From positions 186,001 to 250,000 of the forward strand of contig NZ_LFIP02000009.1 of assembly GCF_001189235.2 (NCBI RefSeq): a stretch of 64,000 nucleotides of DNA. The letters are read 5' to 3'. The notes under the pieces were generated by a model. It did not search any database, was not told the DNA's origin, and saw only the letters and a list, made by a program, of their open reading frames with translations. Positions 24,108 through 31,861 of the stretch are shown here, in pieces. Numbering within the stretch: position 1 is the stretch's first letter; the number at the start of each line of letters is the position of its first letter. The position numbers and the translations under genes were made by a program. This DNA is from Bradyrhizobium embrapense. GTDB lineage: Bacteria; Pseudomonadota; Alphaproteobacteria; Rhizobiales; Xanthobacteraceae.

Positions 24108-25109
24108 ATGAAGTGGCTGACGACCGCGTATCGCTCCTTCGATATCGCCGGAAAGCTTGCATGTCTGGCGGGGTTTGCCGTTCTTACCTCAATTGCCTTT
24201 GCAGGGATGGCCGTCGCCGAACCACCAGGGGCCACGGCACTGCCTGGCCAAACCTTTCGTGATTGCTCCGACTGCCCCGAAATGATGGTGATTCCGGCTG
24301 GGAGTTTCCTTATGGGATCCTCCGACGAAGAAGCGGCGCGTGACGCCGGAGCCGCCTTGCCTAGCAGTGCACGCAAATATGCCGAGAGAAGCATAGCGTA
24401 CGAACATCCCCAGCATTCGGTCAGCATCAGACACACCTTCGCGCTTGGAAAGTATCGCGTGACACGAGGCGAGTTCGCAGCTTTCGTGCGTGAAACAGGT
24501 TATTCAGCCGAAGGCGGCTGTACGTTCTGGATAGACCACACTTATCCGGTGAGGCCGGAGGCTGGATGGCGGGACCCCGGCTTTCTGCAAACGGATCGAG
24601 ATCCGGTGGTGTGTGTCAGCTGGCAAGACGCGCATGCCTATATCGACTGGTTAAATGGCAAGGTACATGATCGGGCTGGCTCAGGCAGCGGCGAGTTATA
24701 TCGGCTCCCGAGTGAGGCCGAATGGGAATACGCGGCTCGAGCAGGAACCCGTACGGCGCGATGGTGGGGTGATCCCATAGGCTCGGGAAACGCTGATTGT
24801 GATGGATGCGGTAGCCCGTGGGATAAGCGGCAGCCAGCTCCAACGGGCAGCTTTCAAGCCAATGCATTCGGAATATCAGACGTGCTTGGCGACACATCGG
24901 AATGGATTGCGGATTGCTGGCGCGAAAACTACGTCAATGCCCCGCAAGACGGCAGTCCGTTTACGATCGCTAACTGCGATCTGCGTGTGATGAGAGGCGG
25001 CAACTGGACCAATGAGCCTTGGGTCTTACGGTCTGCCCAACGTAGCAGGGCAAAGCCCGACAGACGCGCTAACTACATCGGTTTTCGGGTCGCTCGAACG
25101 CTTCCATGA
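24108..25109 (+). CDS. Exported SUMF1/formylglycine-generating-enzyme-fold protein
   Basis: The 333-residue protein starts at ATG 24108 (an adjacent TTG at 24105 is possible). The signal region is LACLAGFAVLTSIAFAGMAVAE, with cleavage near residue 38. The SUMF1 fold is clear: MMVIPAGSFLMGS, HTFALGKYRVTRGEFAAFV, PVVCVSWQDAHAYIDWLN, YRLPSEAEWEYAARAGT, GDTSEWIADCW, RVMRGGNWTN and NYIGFRVAR. The two C-terminal active-site Cys of true formylglycine-generating enzymes are not seen in SRAKPDRRANYIGF, so sulfatase maturation is unlikely. No sulfatase is adjacent. An EgtB/PvdO-like or structural role is possible. Confidence 0.87.
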   Translation: MKWLTTAYRSFDIAGKLACLAGFAVLTSIAFAGMAVAEPPGATALPGQTFRDCSDCPEMMVIPAGSFLMGSSDEEAARDAGAALPSSARKYAERSIAYEHPQHSVSIRHTFALGKYRVTRGEFAAFVRETGYSAEGGCTFWIDHTYPVRPEAGWRDPGFLQTDRDPVVCVSWQDAHAYIDWLNGKVHDRAGSGSGELYRLPSEAEWEYAARAGTRTARWWGDPIGSGNADCDGCGSPWDKRQPAPTGSFQANAFGISDVLGDTSEWIADCWRENYVNAPQDGSPFTIANCDLRVMRGGNWTNEPWVLRSAQRSRAKPDRRANYIGFRVARTLP

Positions 25110-25316
25110 AACGCGACTCATTCGGTCTGCTCGTGCCTTTCGCTCAGTCTGCTTTGGGTCAAACTGCGACATCAGGGCCTCGGGACCGGGCGTCTGCTGT
25201 ACTCTCGGACCCGGACGTCTTGACGATGGCACCGGAGGTCAGCAACGGGCCACCACAGGAATACGTCGCCAACTGAGGCGGCCTTTGGCATCTTGCCCAA
25301 ACCCACCGGCGTTTTC

Positions 25317-25688
25317 TTACTGAACGATTTCGGTTAAGGGCTTGCCCTTATCGACCACGAAGACGTTGATCAGCTTCAGCGTCTTATCACCACCGATCTT
25401 GAATCCCGCGTGCGGCACGCCGCGCTGGTTGATAACTCCGGCGCCTGTGGGTAGTTCGCGCTGCGAGCCATCTGGCAGGATCAGGGTCGCGCCCTGAATG
25501 ACGTACACGATCTCCTCGCCGTAGTGTGTATGAAGCGGGAGACTTTCACCCGGCGGGACTTCAAGATAGACCTCGATGGCTTCCATGTTAGTCCCAGCCA
25601 CGTCAGCCCGCTTCAGTTCTTTGCGGACGATTTGAGCATGAGCGGTAGTGGCGGAAATGAGCAAAATCAGCGCGGCAATACGCAGCAT
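25317..25688 (-). CDS. Exported cupin-domain protein
   Basis: The product is 123 residues from the ATG at 25688, with GAGGGA upstream; an alternative start adds seven. The signal peptide is MLRIAALILLISATTAHA. The cupin motifs are intact: motif 1 PLHTHYGEEIVYVIQG, with His-x-His and Glu as metal ligands, and motif 2 GVINQRGVPHAGF, with the third His. The fold is a small periplasmic beta-barrel that probably binds Fe or Mn. The function cannot be assigned; relatives act as dioxygenases, isomerases or binding proteins. No obvious operon partner. Confidence 0.85.
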   Translation of the reverse strand: MLRIAALILLISATTAHAQIVRKELKRADVAGTNMEAIEVYLEVPPGESLPLHTHYGEEIVYVIQGATLILPDGSQRELPTGAGVINQRGVPHAGFKIGGDKTLKLINVFVVDKGKPLTEIVQ

Positions 25689-25938
25689 AGTCAATGTTCC
25701 CTCTTGCAAAGAAGGGAGAATGGCACCTCACGAGATGACCGTCCAGCCGCAGCTCACTTCCAGGAGACTCCATTCAGCCATGGTGAACTCGGCTGACATG
25801 TCGGTTGTGGGTCAAAAGCCGTCCGTGGCGGCCAAACCGGCGGCGTCTGCTCTGCCCAAATGATCTGACGGGCTGACGGACGGGTGGACCTTCGGCTTCG
25901 GGCCAATAGGGACGTCGCAGCTTGGCCCAAAACGTAAA

Positions 25939-25961
25939 GAGGCCGCGAGCGAGGCGGCCTC
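25939..25961 (-). terminator. Intrinsic terminator for the coiled-coil gene
   Basis: GAGGCCGC (25939-25946) and GCGGCCTC (25954-25961) form a stem with a 7-base loop. On the minus strand the hairpin is followed by TTTACGTTTT. It lies about 20 bases after the stop codon at 25982. Confidence 0.75.
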
Positions 25962-25981
25962 GGTTTGCAGTGTTTTCGATG

Positions 25982-26407
25982 CTAACTGCGCCTGGCCTGC
26001 TCGGCGGCGCGCCGGGCGTCGATCGCGTCCAGGACGGCGAGTTGTGCCTGTTCAACCGACGCTATGGCGTAATCGATCGCGAAACCGGCGTCTTCTTCCA
26101 GAAGCGTTGCGCGCTCCTCGGCAAGGTTGGCCTTGATATCATGCTTTGCTTTGAGCGCGTACGCCTTCAAGGTGTTCACGTCCGCGGTGATTTTTGCTTG
26201 CAGCGCCTGCCTGTCTCTGTCGGCAGAATCGCCGACCGACTTGATTTGCTGGCTCACCTTTTCGACGGCCATCTTTGCAGCCGAAAGCGCCTCTGCCTTC
26301 CGCGCTTCGATCTTGTCACGCGCTTCCTTTTGTGCGGCAGCAAAGGCAGTTTCGGCATTCTTTGCGCGCACCGACAATTCGGCGAGTTGTTCAGAAAGTG
26401 GCTTCAT
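25982..26407 (-). CDS. Soluble coiled-coil protein behind a FixK2-like box
   Basis: The product is 141 residues from the ATG at 26407, with an AAGGAGGAG site; the frame is open to 26488 but that part overlaps the regulatory box. It has no signal peptide and is almost entirely helical and rich in Ala, Lys, Glu and Gln: LAELSVRAKNAETAFAAAQKE, DKIEARKAEALSAAKMAVEKV, IKSVGDSADRDRQALQAKI, YALKAKHDIKANLAEERATLL. It probably forms a long coiled coil. No family was recognised, but similar small Ala/Lys-rich helical proteins accompany microaerobic regulons in Bradyrhizobium. TTGATCTGGGTCAA 68 bases upstream suggests FixK2 control. A terminator follows directly, so it is a single-gene unit. Confidence 0.75.
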   Translation of the reverse strand: MKPLSEQLAELSVRAKNAETAFAAAQKEARDKIEARKAEALSAAKMAVEKVSQQIKSVGDSADRDRQALQAKITADVNTLKAYALKAKHDIKANLAEERATLLEEDAGFAIDYAIASVEQAQLAVLDAIDARRAAEQARRS

Positions 26408-26474
26408 TTGCTCCTCCTTCAGGTAAGCGCCTCCCGAACCGGCTCGCAAGTAACGCGCTCTCGTGCGAGCCATG

Positions 26475-26488
26475 TTGATCTGGGTCAA
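26475..26488. promoter_or_regulatory. FixK2/FNR-type box
   Basis: TTGATCTGGGTCAA fits the FixK2 consensus TTG(A/C)-N6-(T/G)CAA and differs by one base from the idealised TTGATCTGGATCAA. It lies 68 bases upstream of the coiled-coil gene's start, which would allow the usual -40 position relative to a start site. Confidence 0.65.
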
Positions 26489-26709
26489 CTTTTCCTGAGA
26501 ACGAGCAAGGAGGGCGCGAAACGATACCTCGATTGGGTCAAAAGCAGCCGACGACGATCGAGCAGAGCAATTACTGCGTCGCCGTCAGGAGCGGACCTCG
26601 GTGAATCCACGCCCTAATGGCAGGGCCGGGGTGCCGCGAATGATGCGCAATCGCGGCAAGTTTTTTCGCGCCGATCGATGTCGCGCGACTCGTTTTGCGG
26701 TTCATGCCG

Positions 26710-26830
26710 TTGTCGGTCGGGGAAGGGCGGTCCGGCTATGTCGACGCGGTCGGCGAGCACCTGACGGGCGATCGCAAGATCGCATCCGCGGGTGTCGTGA
26801 TCGGCGGCCGCTGGTGGTACCCGAGATGGG
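26710..26830 (+). pseudogene. 3' fragment of an amidohydrolase gene
   Basis: The frame encodes VGEGRSGYVDAVGEHLTGDR then KIASAGVVIGGRWWYPR. This aligns nearly residue for residue with the C-terminus of the amidohydrolase at 17722-18861 (VREGQFDYVDVVGEHLTGDC then KITSEGVVIGGRWWHPR). The original TAG stop has become TGG, and nothing upstream matches the rest of the enzyme. It is the residue of a deleted paralogue or of a partial duplication. Confidence 0.8.
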
Positions 26831-26914
26831 GGCGCGTGCTCGCAAACCCGTATCGGCTTCGTCCTCGCGACGTGATCCAGACGATCAGTTGCTGTGCCGC
26901 GCCTTCGTCAACCC

Positions 26915-26975
26915 ACGTACTTTCCCCGGACGTAGTCGCCCGGATAGCGCGCCCGGCCAAAACCGGGCAGAAGAC
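26915..26975. repeat. ~60-base direct repeat, copy 1
   Basis: Begins ACGTACTTTCCCCGGACG and ends AACCGGGCAGAAGAC. It aligns with 27105-27166 with scattered substitutions and two short indels. Confidence 0.75.
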
Positions 26976-27011
26976 AGACACATTTCATCCCCAAGACATT
27001 ACTTGAGCGCA

Positions 27012-27043
27012 CCCGGCGGCCTGTTAGAGGCCGCCGGGTTTTT
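27012..27043 (+). terminator. Strong intrinsic terminator with no clear upstream gene
   Basis: CCCGGCGGCC (27012-27021), a 7-base loop and the exact complement (27029-27038) are followed by TTTTT. No plus-strand protein gene ends upstream within 600 bases, so it may end a small RNA or mark a lost gene. Confidence 0.8.
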
Positions 27044-27104
27044 GCTTCCCGTCAATTGCATCGAGTTGTCGCCACGCATGAGCTGGTGCGGGTGCGTCCA
27101 CCTT

Positions 27105-27166
27105 ACGTACTTTCCCCGAACGTAGTCGACCGGAATAGCGCTCACGGCAAGAACCGGGCAGAAAGG
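27105..27166. repeat. ~60-base direct repeat, copy 2
   Basis: Begins ACGTACTTTCCCCGAACG and ends GAACCGGGCAGAAAGG. It lies about 50 bases before the 51-residue gene, whereas copy 1 lies about 40 bases before the orphan terminator. Confidence 0.75.
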
Positions 27167-27215
27167 ATACGCTAGACGAAGCAACTGCACGCGGGTTCTT
27201 CGAGGAGCAGCCAAA

Positions 27216-27371
27216 ATGATCATCAACATTCAGAAGCTCAATGGCCTGTGGCACCTCATCGTCGGATCGTGCAAGATCCAAACTCCGTTCCTGGAGACGC
27301 AGGAGCGAGCGCGGGTCGTCGCGTATGCCCGACGGGTCTACCCTGGTGCCAAGGTTTTCGAACGCGACTGA
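27216..27371 (+). CDS. 51-residue protein, unknown function
   Basis: The frame reads MIINIQKLNGLWHLIVG, then SCKIQTPFLETQERARVVAY, then ARRVYPGAKVFERD and a stop. GAGGAG lies eight bases before the ATG, the best ribosome site in this stretch, so translation is likely. The pattern of two strands (IQKLNGLWHLIVG) followed by a helix rich in Arg and Ala (ETQERARVVAYARRVYP) and a final strand resembles small DUF2188-like proteins, but the match is by eye only. It stands alone between a gene-poor stretch and the SPFH gene. Confidence 0.6.
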   Translation: MIINIQKLNGLWHLIVGSCKIQTPFLETQERARVVAYARRVYPGAKVFERD

Positions 27372-27631
27372 TCCTTGCGATCGCGCCCAACATGGCTCGC
27401 GCTAGAGCTATCTCGCATGTTGGCCGCGAATGATAAGCAACCGCAGCAATTATTCGCACCGATCAATGTCGCGCGACTCGCCTGGCGGTTCAGACGGTCA
27501 TCAAAAAAAGATCGGCCGTACGAATAATGTTCACGCCTTGCGCCCCAGGTCGCGCACCACATCTCCGCACCGCAATTCTTGGATGAGGTTTGGTTCCCAA
27601 ACCGCCCAGTTGCGAATTGTGGAGATGGACT

Positions 27632-29641
27632 ATGGACTTCCTCGGTTTTCTTAATGGTTCAGGTTTAACCCAGCCTGCCATTTGGATCGCTGCTGCGGTC
27701 GCATGTGTGATCCTGCTGCGTATATCGAACGTATTTCGCTACATTCCGAACAATCAGGTCGGCATCGTCGAGAAGCTGTGGGCGATCAAGGGCTCGATCG
27801 ACGACGGCTTCATCGCGCTGAACGGCGAGGCCGGCTACGAGCCCGAGGTGCTGCGCGGTGGCCTGCACGTGATGTTTCCCTTCATGTACCGGATCCACCG
27901 CTCGGACCTCGTGACCGTCGGCCAGGGCAAGATCGCCTATGTGTTCGCGCGCGACGGTGCGGCGCTGGAGCCGTCGCAGGTGCTCGGCGCCAACGACACC
28001 GAAGACAAGTCGGATTTCCAGGACGCGCGCCGCTTCCTGCTCGGCGGCGGCCAGAAGGGCCCGCAGCGCAAGATCCTGCGCGAAGGCACCTATGCGATCA
28101 ACACCACGCAGTTCGCCGTCATCACCGACGAGCGCGTCTACGGTCATGCGCTGAGCGAGCGGGAACGCGGCGTGCTCGAGAGCATGCAGCTCACCATCAC
28201 CGAGCGCTGGGGCTTTGCGCCGGTGGTGCTGGCGGCCGATCACGATCTGGTCGGCATCGTCACCGTGCATGACGGCCCGTCGCTGCCTCCCGGCGAGATC
28301 ATCGCGCCCGAAGTCGGCATCGAACTGCGCGACGCGGCGACCTTTCACAACAATTTCCAGGAGCCCGAGAAATTCCTGAGCGCCGGCGGCTATCGCGGCC
28401 GTCAGCTCCAGGTCATCGTCGAGGGCACCTGGTACATCAACCGCCTGTTCGCGACCGTCGAGGCGGTGCCGAAGACGGTGATCCCGGTCGGCAATGTCGG
28501 CGTCGTGATCTTCTACACCGGTCCGCGCACCGACGACGTCTCGGGCGAGCAGTATCGCCATGGCGAGCTGGTGCTGAACGGCAGCCGCGGCGTCTGGAAG
28601 GACCCGCTGTTGCCCGGCAAATACGCGTTCAACACTTATGCCGGCAAGATCGAGGTGATCCCGACCGTCAACTTCATCCTGAAATGGATGCGCGGCGAGG
28701 TCGGCGCGATGAAGCTCGACGAGAACCTGTCGGAAATCTCGCTGATCACCAAGGACGCGTTCGAGCCGACGCTGCCGCTCTCGGTGGTGATGCATATCGA
28801 CTACAAGAAGGCGCCGATGATCATTCAGCGCTTCGGCGACGTGAAAAAGCTGGTCGAGCAGACGCTCGACCCGATGGTCAGCGCGTTCTTCAAGAATATC
28901 GCGCAGAAGATGACGCTGATCGAGCTGCTGCAGAACCGCGCCGCAATCCAGGAGGAAGCGGCCCACGACATGAAGGCGAGGTTCGAGAGCTATTCGCTCG
29001 ACCTTCAGGAGGTGTTGATCGGCACGCCGCGCGCGGCCGTAGGTGACCACACCATCGAGAACATCCTGATCCAGCTCCGCTCGCGCCAGATCGCGCGCGA
29101 GCAGGTCGAGACCTATCAGGAGCAGGAGAAGGCCGCGGTGCAGGAGCGCGCACTGAACGAAGCCAAGGCGACGGCCGCGGCGCAGACCGCGCTGACGCAA
29201 TCGCTGATCCAGGTCAGGGTCAATGAGAACGAGGGCGCGGCGGCGCTCGCCCGCGCGCAGAAGGATGCCGAGACCCGCAAGGTCACGGCGGCCGCTGTCG
29301 GCGAGCAGTCGCGGCTGGAAGGCCAGGGCGAGGCCGACCGGGTGCTGGCGGTCGGTACCGCCAATGCGCAGGCGACCAAGCTGTCGGTCGATGCCTATGG
29401 CGGGCCGGAATACCGGCTTGCCGAGCAGAACTTCGCAAAGTTCGCCGATGCGCTGACGCGGATCAATCAGCCGCTGGTGCCGCAATTCCTGATGTCGGGC
29501 GGCCAGGGGCAGGAGGGCAACAGCGCCGGCCTGATCCCGACGGCGATGCTGAGCTCGATGTTCGGGCAGATGATGCCCGGCGCATTAGAGAAGCTGAGGG
29601 ACGAGGCACCGAAAGCCGCGCGCCGGACCAACGGCCAGTGA
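27632..29641 (+). CDS. Large SPFH/band-7 (flotillin-like) protein
   Basis: The 669-residue protein starts at the ATG at 27632, preceded by GGAGATGG. An N-terminal membrane helix (IWIAAAVACVILLRI) is followed by an SPFH domain (IPNNQVGIVEKLWAIKGS onward). A second region with the same character (VEAVPKTVIPVGNVGVVIFYTGP, then PLLPGKYAFNTYAGKIEVIPT) suggests duplicated or split SPFH segments. Residues about 510-600 form a long Ala/Glu/Gln coiled coil (EQVETYQEQEKAAVQERALNEAKATAAAQTAL). The C-terminus is Gly/Met-rich (FGQMMPGALEKL). Such proteins form large membrane-associated oligomers that organise lipid microdomains. No NfeD-type partner gene is adjacent. Confidence 0.85.
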   Translation: MDFLGFLNGSGLTQPAIWIAAAVACVILLRISNVFRYIPNNQVGIVEKLWAIKGSIDDGFIALNGEAGYEPEVLRGGLHVMFPFMYRIHRSDLVTVGQGKIAYVFARDGAALEPSQVLGANDTEDKSDFQDARRFLLGGGQKGPQRKILREGTYAINTTQFAVITDERVYGHALSERERGVLESMQLTITERWGFAPVVLAADHDLVGIVTVHDGPSLPPGEIIAPEVGIELRDAATFHNNFQEPEKFLSAGGYRGRQLQVIVEGTWYINRLFATVEAVPKTVIPVGNVGVVIFYTGPRTDDVSGEQYRHGELVLNGSRGVWKDPLLPGKYAFNTYAGKIEVIPTVNFILKWMRGEVGAMKLDENLSEISLITKDAFEPTLPLSVVMHIDYKKAPMIIQRFGDVKKLVEQTLDPMVSAFFKNIAQKMTLIELLQNRAAIQEEAAHDMKARFESYSLDLQEVLIGTPRAAVGDHTIENILIQLRSRQIAREQVETYQEQEKAAVQERALNEAKATAAAQTALTQSLIQVRVNENEGAAALARAQKDAETRKVTAAAVGEQSRLEGQGEADRVLAVGTANAQATKLSVDAYGGPEYRLAEQNFAKFADALTRINQPLVPQFLMSGGQGQEGNSAGLIPTAMLSSMFGQMMPGALEKLRDEAPKAARRTNGQ

Positions 29642-29681
29642 GGTGGCGACTCGGGCTAAGTCGAATACCGGAAAGTGCGCT

Positions 29682-29705
29682 CCCTCTCCCGCTTGCGGGG
29701 GAGGG
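29682..29705. repeat. Extragenic palindrome
   Basis: CCCTCTCCCGC (29682-29692) and GCGGGGGAGGG (29695-29705) are complementary apart from one position. This is a common Bradyrhizobium intergenic motif and may terminate the SPFH transcript. Confidence 0.6.
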
Positions 29706-29899
29706 CATTTGCATAAATTCGGAATATTAGAAGTCTACAGGTGAGTTGCCCGACGTGTCAAGTTGCGACCGTCGGCTACTTTGCATGGGGTTGTTTTCGA
29801 GTTTTTTGGCAGCGCGCAGCGGGACGGCCCGGGGTAGGGCTTCCTCCGCGAGCTGCGTTGTGGAGAAAGCCGATCAACTTGCCTGGTCGCCGCAGCGGC

Positions 29900-31510
29900 T
29901 CATTCCGTCTTGTCGACGTTCCAGAACACCGGCGGTGCCGGGCCTTCCAGCACCCCTGTGAGCGATTTGCGCCAGGCGCTCGGCAGGCGGAACTGGCCGA
30001 GCGGGACATAGATCACCTGCTCGTAGGCTTGCTTCTGGATCTCCACCGCGAGCTTCTTCTGGTCCTCAGGCGAGGTGGCGCGCGCGTAGGCGTCGCGCAT
30101 CTGTTCGAGCTTGGCGTCCTCGGGCCAGCCGAACCAGGCCCGCTTGCCGTTGGCGGCGATCTGGTTGTTGACGATCGGATTCATCACTTCGGTCGCGCCG
30201 GTGAAAGTGAAAAACAGGTTCCAGCCGCCTTCCTTGGGCGGCTTCTGGCTGGCGCGGCGGCTCACCACGGTCTGCCAGTCCGTCACCTGCGCGTCGACGT
30301 TGAAACCGGCCGCGCGCAACAGCTGTGCGGCGACTGTCGGCGGTCCCTTCAGCGTCTGGACGTCGCCGGGGATCATGATCACGACCGGCGTGCCGTCATA
30401 GCCCGAGGCGGCCAGCGCCTTCTTGGCCTCGGCCATGCCGTTGCCCTTGATCAGGGTCTCCGCGCCGGTGTCGCTGGCGAGCGGCGTGTTGCAGGCGAAA
30501 TACGAGCCGCAGATCTCGTAATATTTGGCGTTGCCGACGGTGGCGTCGAGCACGTCCTTCTGATTCATCGCCAGGAATGCCGCGCGGCGGATCTTGGGAT
30601 TGTCGAACGGCGGGTGCAGGAAGTTCATCCGGCCCTCGATCTGGAAACCAAACTTATTCAGCACGCCGACGGTGAGATCGGAATTGGCTTCGAGCACCGG
30701 CACCAGGTCGATCGAGGGTTGTTCCAGAAAATCGATGTCGCCGGATTGCAGCGCGTTGATCGCGGTCTGCGCGTCGGGCATCGTGATCCATTCGACGCGA
30801 TCGACCTTCGCGACCTTGCCGCCGGCCAGCCAATCCGGCTTTTCCTTGCGCGGCACGTAGTCGGCATTGCGCTCATAGACCGCCTTCACGCCGGGCTGGA
30901 ATTCCGCGGCGACGAACTTGAACGGCCCGCTGCCGATCTGCTCTGCAATCTGCTTGCCGGCCGGCGTCTCGGCGAGCCGCTTCGGCATCATGAAGGCGAC
31001 GTAGGAGGAGGGCTTTGCCAGCGACTCCAGCACCAGGCCGTACGGCTCCTTGAGCTTGAGCACGATCGTCTTCGGTCCGCTCGCTTCGAGCGAAGCGGTG
31101 AATTCGGCGAGCTTCTGCGCCATGCCGTCGACGACGGTCCAGCGCTTCAGCGAGGCGATGCAGTCCTCGGCCGTGACCGGCGTGCCGTCATGCCATTTCA
31201 GGCCGTCGCGCAGCGTGAAAGTGTAGGTCAGCTTGTCGTCCGAGATCGTCCAGTCCGCCATCTGCGGCCGGACCTTGAAGCTTGAATCGATGCCGAGCAG
31301 CGTATCGTAGACCATGTAGCCATGGTCGCGGGTGATGTAGGCGGTGGTGAAACCGGGATCGATGATGCGCAGGTCCGAATGCATCACCGCCGAGATGGTC
31401 TTGCCTTTGCCTGCGGCGATGGCGCGCGATGACAGGAAAGCCGGGGCCGCGATCGCCGGCGGCACGCTGGCCGCGAGCTTGAGGAGCATTCTGCGCGAAA
31501 CATCGACCAT
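29900..31510 (-). CDS. ABC transporter family-5 substrate-binding protein
   Basis: The product is 536 residues from ATG 31510, which has GGGGGACG upstream; an in-frame start at 31564 adds 18. A Tat-like signal (VSRRMLLKLAASVPPAIAAPAFL) leads into the mature domain. The DppA/OppA-type pattern is clear: LTYTFTLRDGLKWHDGTPVTAEDCIASLKR, GSGPFKFV, QTAINALQSGDIDFLEQPSI and NFLHPPFDNPKIRRAAFLAMNQ. It probably binds peptides, opines or similar solutes in the periplasm. No permease or ATPase gene is adjacent, which is unusual; the divergent neighbour is the molybdenum hydroxylase operon. The ligand is unknown. Confidence 0.9.
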   Translation of the reverse strand: MVDVSRRMLLKLAASVPPAIAAPAFLSSRAIAAGKGKTISAVMHSDLRIIDPGFTTAYITRDHGYMVYDTLLGIDSSFKVRPQMADWTISDDKLTYTFTLRDGLKWHDGTPVTAEDCIASLKRWTVVDGMAQKLAEFTASLEASGPKTIVLKLKEPYGLVLESLAKPSSYVAFMMPKRLAETPAGKQIAEQIGSGPFKFVAAEFQPGVKAVYERNADYVPRKEKPDWLAGGKVAKVDRVEWITMPDAQTAINALQSGDIDFLEQPSIDLVPVLEANSDLTVGVLNKFGFQIEGRMNFLHPPFDNPKIRRAAFLAMNQKDVLDATVGNAKYYEICGSYFACNTPLASDTGAETLIKGNGMAEAKKALAASGYDGTPVVIMIPGDVQTLKGPPTVAAQLLRAAGFNVDAQVTDWQTVVSRRASQKPPKEGGWNLFFTFTGATEVMNPIVNNQIAANGKRAWFGWPEDAKLEQMRDAYARATSPEDQKKLAVEIQKQAYEQVIYVPLGQFRLPSAWRKSLTGVLEGPAPPVFWNVDKTE

Positions 31511-31861
31511 TCGCCGTCCCCCGATTTTGTCGTTGCGCCGGCCGTAGGCCGCAGCGAGCCGCATGCTTCACCAATCCGTTACTGAATGCAAGCAAGCGCC
31601 GTGCCGCCAATCTCGGAATATCGGCGGCGACCTTCGCATGGACCGGCGACGTGAATGTTCGATGACCGCAGCCGCGGCGCGCGCCGCGTCCGGCACTGCG
31701 CAAGCGCGCATCCTGCATAGGAGCCTGCGCTTCCTGCCGCACCTCGCGGGCTGTTCGGACGGCGATCCGCCGTGTAGGCTTGTGCTCTGCCGGCCAGCAA
31801 TAAGGCCATATCCCGCACATCCTGAGGGAACAAGCAGTCGAGGGAGACCAGAAGAACCGTC
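31511..31861. other. 351-base divergent intergenic region
   Basis: No gene is seen between the substrate-binding protein and the CoxM-like gene. Promoters for both units must lie here; no palindrome or known box stood out. Confidence 0.5.

Larger units (their letters stand above)
26408..27215. other. 808-base gene-poor region
   Basis: No intact gene is seen. It holds the FixK2-like box, a TGGGTCAAAAGC block near 26534, the amidohydrolase 3' fragment (26710-26830), two copies of a ~60-base direct repeat and an orphan terminator, all listed separately. Confidence 0.6.

Noticed and set aside
27590..27631. Earlier start for the SPFH gene.
   Set aside because: The 14 extra residues (MVPKPPSCELWRWT) lie before a good GGAGATGG site and do not look like an SPFH N-terminus.
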